The notes under the pieces were generated by a model that was given only the letters and a program-made list of their open reading frames with translations, was not told the origin of the DNA and made no database searches. 64,000 nucleotides of DNA from Ampullaceana balthica (Eukaryota > Mollusca > Gastropoda > Lymnaeidae), in assembly GCA_944989445.1 (NCBI GenBank), contig CALYLW010000132.1, positions 310,001 to 374,000 on the forward strand, given 5' to 3'. Of this stretch, positions 59,067 to 64,000 are shown one piece after another. The translations under genes were made by a program, and so were the position numbers. Each line of letters starts with the position of its first letter. Positions within the stretch are counted from its first letter, which is position 1.

Positions 59067-60089
59067 ATCTTATCTTATCTTATCTGTTTACAGACGCTCC
59101 TTCTATACAGAAGATTATTGCGTCCTACGCTTATCTATGTTTTGTGTTTAGTCCTGCATTTTTATTAGAGATTTGAATGTTGATAAAGTGTTGGTTTTCC
59201 TGAATTCTTAAGGCAACCCATTCCACGCCCGAATTCCGGACGGGAAGAAGGAAAACTTGTATGTGTTTGTTCTTGCATACGGAATAAGAAAGGTGTTTTT
59301 ATCCTTATGTCTATCTGAGGGTTGTATTAAGTTATCTTTGTGTTGTATTTCTAAATTAGAATTAATTGCTTTATGTATGATTACTACTTTCCTCTTGGTT
59401 CTTCTATCCTCTAGTGTTTCAAGGCTTAATGATTTAACTAATGGTGTTATTCTTGTCAGTTTTGAATATTATCCAGTAATGAATCTGGCAGCTCTTTTTT
59501 GAATTTGTTCTAGTTTATCAATGTTTTCTTTGGTGGATGGGTCCCGTACAGAAGATGCATATGCTAGTACAGGTCTCACCAAAGTGAGGTAGCATTTTAG
59601 TTTTATATCTCTATTACATTTGTTAAAGTTTCTTTTTATAAAGCCTAAGTTTTTGTTTGATTTTTTTATAACTTCATTGACATGGGGATCCCATGATAGT
59701 TTCTCATTTATTAAGACTCCTAAGTATTTCGCATCTTTAGTTTGGGTCAGTTCTTTTCCATGAATGTAATATTTTGAATTTATTTGTTTCTTTTTCTTTG
59801 TTACTCTTAACAGTTGACACTTTTCTGGGTGGAAAGACATACTCCAGTTAGTTTCCCATTTTATCAATTCATCTAAGTCTTTTTGTAAAATTTTGCTATC
59901 TTGTTCTGATTTAATTGTTCTATAGATTATACAATCATCAGCAAATAACCTAACTTTTGTACCTGTTGAGATGTTGTTGGGTAAATCATTTATATAAATT
60001 AAAAAGAGTAAGGGACCTAGCACAGTTCCTTGTGGAACTCCTGAGTTAACCTTTATTGGCGCAGATTTAGATCCATTAATTAATCGTAG
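59067..60089 (-). mobile_element. 5'-truncated LINE copy with the catalytic RT box
   Basis: The minus-strand frame 60095-59469 (208 residues) encodes VNSGVPQGTVLGPLLFLIYI, NDLPNNIST, the catalytic box LFADDCIIYRTIKSEQD, then WSMSFHPEKCQLLRVTKKKK and LVRPVLAYASSVRDPSTKEN. It ends at a TAA that replaces a GAA (glutamate) seen in the array copies. A second stop replaces another glutamate in the LPEES motif (59208 region). Tail TTATCTTATCTTATC at 59067-59085. Homology ends abruptly near 60089. Confidence 0.85.
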
Positions 60090-61296
60090 GGACAATAATA
60101 AATTTAAAAACCTTTTTAAAAAATATAAAAACTAAAAAAAGAAAGTTCAAAGGTAGTATAATTTAATTGCAATTTTTTATCACTTATTAAGATACAAATT
60201 ACATAAGGAATAATAGAAGAAATCTTTATATATGACCACAATGAAATATGTCATAGTCAAAGTGAAAATAATATTTAACACACAGAGTGAAAAAAATTGA
60301 CTTCACTCTATCATATTAAATATAACTAATCAGCGCTAATAGTTTACCATAGCAACAAACGGGGACATTAACTATTCACACTCAAAGGCATGAAAATACC
60401 AATAATCCCTTTTCCAAATTGTAATAATAACATTTTAGGAAATCCAGCAGATCTTTAACTGGAGATAATATAGGTTTTAAATATAGTAAGGGTATTAGAA
60501 AACAGCAGAATAAAAATTCTAATTACATAATCTTGAGCTCAAAATACATTCTGTTTTAGAATATATTCGAAAAAACCTGTCCTAACTCAACGAAGTGGTG
60601 CCGAAGAGATATTGCAGTAGTGAAATAGTAAATGTTGAGATTTTTCTTTTTTTAGGAGACTATATCTTCTAGCAAATTACCTGCACATTATTTGATAGTG
60701 TAAATGAATACACAGAGATGTTAATAATAACAGTCACTAAATGATATCTGAAAATTTGAAAAGAATATTGTTTAAAAACAGAACTTACCCATAGGAATAT
60801 TTAAATCCACATTCATGAATGCATCTTAGCAAAACTTGATGAACAAGATGCTTGAACTTATTACTTGTTATATCAGCAAGTTGAACTCTAAAAACCTGTA
60901 CTCCTGGGATTACTGAACTGTTTAATTACACTTTTTAAATTAAATGTCAAACGGTGTTAGGTCCATCTGGAAAGGACGTTTTCTTACATTGCTAAATCTT
61001 GTTGTGAGTTATGTTATTTAATATTTGCTGAGCTATAAATTTGTAGAAATCATCGTAACGCTAGTTAACAGCTAAATCCTGAAGACCAGCAACACAGGTC
61101 ACAATAAATGCTCTTTAACTACCTAAGTTGCATCATTGATTAGAAGGGCAGAAACATCGAGGATGATAAGGCAAGGATAGGTGATAACAGGTCACCTTCG
61201 TCAAAATCAAGAATTTATACACTTCAGAGTGTTGTCCTTGAATATGTGCCATTGTCTCTGGAGCGTAGAGTTATTACAATACCTGCGGTAAGTCTC
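60090..61296. other. AT-rich stretch, no gene seen
   Basis: No supported feature. The frame 61246-61530 begins here but is built on the tandem repeat that follows. Confidence 0.4.
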
Positions 61297-61380
61297 AACA
61301 CAAGGGCATCGCTATACAACATAAGGGCATCGCTATACAACACAAGGGTATCGCTATACAACATAAGGGCATCGCTATAC
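61297..61380. repeat. 21-bp tandem repeat, four copies
   Basis: AACAYAAGGGYATCGCTATAC is present exactly four times; alternate copies differ (CACAAGG/CATAAGG), suggesting a two-unit step of growth. As a multiple of three it keeps an open frame (RASLYN repeats), which explains the 94-residue frame here. Confidence 0.9.
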
Positions 61381-61394
61381 ATATATACGTCCGC

Positions 61395-62040
61395 AGTTCT
61401 AGCGCTGCCTGGCCTCTCCGCATCCCCAATCGTTGCAGAGCATTCGGGGAGCAGTTATTTCACCGTCTCCTTAGCCAAACCACATATGTGGCAGCCGGGG
61501 TCCCAATTTGGGGTTATCCTGTGCAAGTAGCTGATTGCTGAACAGTGCCCAGTCCTCGTTTGCTTAACGAGGTTTTAGCAGTTACGAAGTGATTCCCAGA
61601 AAGGATCCTTCTAGCTAAAACATGACACTTCCGATAGTGTCCTTGCCATAGTACCATCAGCAAAGCGTTTGAGTCAGATCTCAAGGCAATGTTCTTTGAG
61701 CCACAACTTCACTCTTAATTTAGTCATTTGGTGATCTATTTGATACGTGGCTGCACTTTGTTGTGCAAGCAGGTTTACCCGTTCACGTAGCGGTATTTTT
61801 TCGTAACCTGTGATTTACTGCAGTATTACGTTGCTTTCTCGTGCTTTGATGTTGTCCACTCAGAGCAGAAATGAGAGCTTTAGTGTCCATTGAGCTCCGA
61901 CTTAATCGGGACTTACGTTGATAATTTCATGACGGCATAAATCACCTCTGTAACATGCCCAGCATCGTTGATTTTCTCTATGTAGTTTTCTGAGAATGTC
62001 TGATATCCATTTGAAAGTACACACATCACTGAACAGTAGC
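61395..62040 (-). mobile_element. Third LINE type: RNase H end and C-terminal zinc-knuckle region, decayed
   Basis: On the minus strand, VNLLAQQSAATYQ near 61760-61800 resembles the end of a LINE RNase H. Further on, LVKQTRTGHCSAISYLHRI and CHICGLAKETV, then a stop, then LLPEC, form the C-terminal cysteine-histidine motif (CxxC...H/L...C) known from I-like LINEs. The conserved histidine of ETVKHLL is replaced by a stop. Inactive remnant. Confidence 0.55.
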
Positions 62041-62661
62041 TGCACATGTTTTTTACCTGAAATGTATATATTAAATAATTATTTTTAATATAAATTTAAA
62101 TAAATAACATCTAAAAAAAGTCATTATGGCTTATTGTAAAAGGCAGAGAAGTTATTAGGGCAACAGATAAAGAAACCACAAACAAACGAGTGTAATGATT
62201 AGAAGCAGTTAATTGCCAGAAATACATCTATATAAATGAATTACTACGTAAATCTAGAAAACTATGTCTTGGATTAGATGAGTAAAGGTTCGTTTACTGA
62301 TTTCAATAGACGTTATTTCCTGAATTTCTGGTGCAACGCAATTTCTCATGAAAATTGTCCTCTTTGGCAAATAAATTTTGTAGGAGCTATCAATAATAAT
62401 TGTCTTACTTCCATTAATAAATAATATCAATGCATTGCTTGGATTTTAATTTTAAAACTAAAATACTAAATGGTTATATGAATCTCGCCAAAACTTAAGG
62501 TAATAACTAAACAGCATACATAATTGCTTGAGCATCTCTAGAATAAATTTAATAAACATAAACTTTAAACGGCTATACTAAAATTTTAAAAATATTGAAA
62601 TATTTCTATTGCATTTCAGGCCAGAGGCTCCAATTTAACATTTCCTCATCTCAACTACAAA
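62041..62661. other. AT-rich stretch, no gene seen
   Basis: Nothing recognised. Confidence 0.4.
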
Positions 62662-62780
62662 AATAACAGTAGGCTAAGAACAATAACAGTAGGCTTAGAA
62701 CAATAACAGTAGGCTTAGAACAATAACAGTAGGCTAAGAACAATAACAGTATGCTTAGAATAATAACAGTAGGCCTAGAC
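62662..62780. repeat. 20-bp tandem repeat, six copies
   Basis: AATAACAGTAGGCTTAGAAC repeated six times with single-base variants (GGCTA/GGCTT/TGCTT/GGCCT). Confidence 0.9.
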
Positions 62781-62893
62781 AACATCTTTGATATCAACAC
62801 GTAACAACCTTAGCCTTAAAAATCTTTAAATAATTAACAGACAGCTTGCAAAAATAATTAGCATTTATAGGTCATTTATAGGTGGTAATTTAT

Positions 62894-63045
62894 CAAGTGT
62901 AGCGAGGGGACAAAGGTTCAAGGGTGCCAAAATGAAGCTTAAAAAGTCACATTGTAAGTGAAATTAGAGTAAGATATTAATTAAATGGTGTGGGCGCCAA
63001 TTTTTAGGTTGTCAACCGGCGCAAATTATACTAGCAACGCCTCTG
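62894..63045. mobile_element. Short hAT-type MITE
   Basis: The left end CAAGTGTAGCGAGGGG and the right end (reverse complement) CAGAGGCGTTGCTAG resemble the common hAT terminus CAGTGGCGTNGC. The centre has a GGGCGCC motif often seen in such elements. I could not find an 8-bp target duplication. Confidence 0.5.
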
Positions 63046-63318
63046 AAAAGTGTAATTTGTATTCCTCAATGTTAACCTCTTTAATCATGTTAAGGTGTTA
63101 TTTTTAATCTATTAGGTTGGGGTATGTGTATTTTATTTTAAAAATTTAATTCATCAATTTAATTTAATTAATTTTCTTAACGTTTCTTAAGCAATAGCTT
63201 TTCAAAAACAACAACACTTAACTTGGCTATCCAATTTTTTGTCAGTGCATGAGTTTTTAACAAATCGTATGAGAGGTTATTTGCTAACCAGTTGAGTCCT
63301 CCTGTGGAGTATAAAGAA

Positions 63319-63398
63319 ACATAGTTATCTATCGTAGCAGGGTATAACATAGTTATCTATCGTAGCAGGGTATAACATAGTTATCCATCGTAGCAGGG
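63319..63398. repeat. 28-bp tandem repeat, three copies
   Basis: ACATAGTTATCTATCGTAGC followed by AGGGTATA, at 63319, 63347 and 63375; the last copy is cut short and has CCATC. Confidence 0.9.
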
Positions 63399-63426
63399 CA
63401 AGGAGGTTTGATTAACTGGAGGCGGC

Positions 63427-63474
63427 GTGACGTCACTAGGCTGAAGCCAGACCCCACCCGCAGCAGCCATCTTG
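63427..63474. promoter_or_regulatory. Possible promoter patch: full CRE plus YY1-like site
   Basis: GTGACGTCAC (63427-63436) is a complete palindromic CRE. Thirty bases on, GCAGCCATCTTG is the reverse of CAAGATGGCTGC, the YY1-type motif found at many TATA-less starts. The patch is GC-rich within AT-rich DNA. No coding exon was found in the remaining 0.5 kb, so any gene would lie beyond the window or the patch could belong to a repeat. Confidence 0.35.
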
Positions 63475-63832
63475 AGCGACTCAAAACATTGGAAGCTGTG
63501 TAGTGTGTATGTTATATTATTGTAATATTTTGAACGGGAGCCTTGGTAACTGGGACAGGCTCAGTGTTGGCTTTCATTTTCAACTTCTTTGTCATTGACT
63601 AGTAGGTTGCCAGTAGTCAATCATTCAATACTTTCAATTCAGTATTTAGATTTAAACATTTTAAATATATGATATAAGTTATATCATTTTAATAATTTTA
63701 TATTCTTTGTTTATTTTTTTCCATTGAACTTTAAATGGGCGTTGTGAGTTGATTTGCGAACTTAAAAATAAAAATGTTGCTTGTCTCACGTGTTATATTT
63801 ATATCTTATTTATTCTTATAATTTTAAAACTG

Positions 63833-63888
63833 TCTTATCTTATCTTATCTATACAGACGCTCCTTCTATGCAGAAGATAGTTGCGTCC
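63833..63888 (-). mobile_element. LINE tail fragment
   Basis: TTATCTTATCTTATC, then CAGACGCTCCTTCTATGCAGAAG, the 3' hairpin and tail of the GATAA-tailed family in minus orientation, only about 55 bases long. Confidence 0.8.
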
Positions 63889-64000
63889 ACAGACCATGAC
63901 AGATGATCTGTTGGCAAGTGATGCAGCTTTCACAGGCCACGGCTTTGTGGGTTCCACGCATTACCCAGCCGCCTAACTGTAGTGTTAGGTACCCATTCGG

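Noticed and set aside
61246..61530. 94-residue frame with RASLYN repeats
   Set aside because: Its openness comes from a 21-bp tandem repeat and it runs into an antisense LINE remnant.
62662..62780. Regular short repeats resembling a CRISPR array
   Set aside because: The copies are contiguous with no spacers, and the DNA is eukaryotic.

Overview
The window reads as AT-rich eukaryotic, probably invertebrate, nuclear DNA. It contains Penelope-like, CR1/jockey-like and hAT-type transposon remains, TATA-box and polyadenylation signals, and almost no long open frames. A mollusc, perhaps a gastropod, is my guess from the general look of the repeats; nothing here proves it. There are no bacterial operons, CRISPR arrays or rRNA genes.

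The centre (11965-41952) is a head-to-tail array of about three nearly identical 10.13-kb units, starting directly after a 100-N assembly gap. Each unit carries one intact, apparently intronless gene for a 135-residue secreted, leucine-rich protein with five cysteines (18849-19256, 28980-29387, 39111-39518), with a TATA box 85 bp upstream of the start codon and an AATAAA about 150 bp after the stop. The three proteins are identical and I do not recognise the family. A diverged relative lies on the minus strand at 7775-8089. It keeps the signal peptide, the VCG motif and the promoter spacing but has two in-frame stops, so it looks like an inverted pseudogene.

The array lies between older, diverged copies of itself: 11316-11864 (left) resembles the stretch just upstream of the gene, and 41953-42643 (right) resembles the other end of the unit. 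The outer copies lack several mobile elements that all three inner units share: an hAT-type MITE, a LINE 3' fragment, a 0.76-kb repeat and a 1.8-kb block. They therefore act as paralogous empty sites. This suggests old duplication, then transposon insertion, then recent re-amplification or homogenisation of the inner block. The N gap lies where another gene copy would be expected.

Left arm (1-11864): a Penelope-like remnant with about 100-bp inverted ends, a LINE C-terminus, palindromic and TIR-bearing non-coding repeats, a minisatellite, the inverted pseudogene and a GC-richer block. Right arm (42644-64000): a repeat with internal ~315-bp tandem copies, a broken hAT transposase gene, several decayed minus-strand copies of one LINE family ending in a GATAA-type tail, two other LINE remnants, short tandem repeats, and a possible CRE plus YY1-like promoter patch near the right edge. 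Apart from the three-copy gene, no intact protein gene could be supported.
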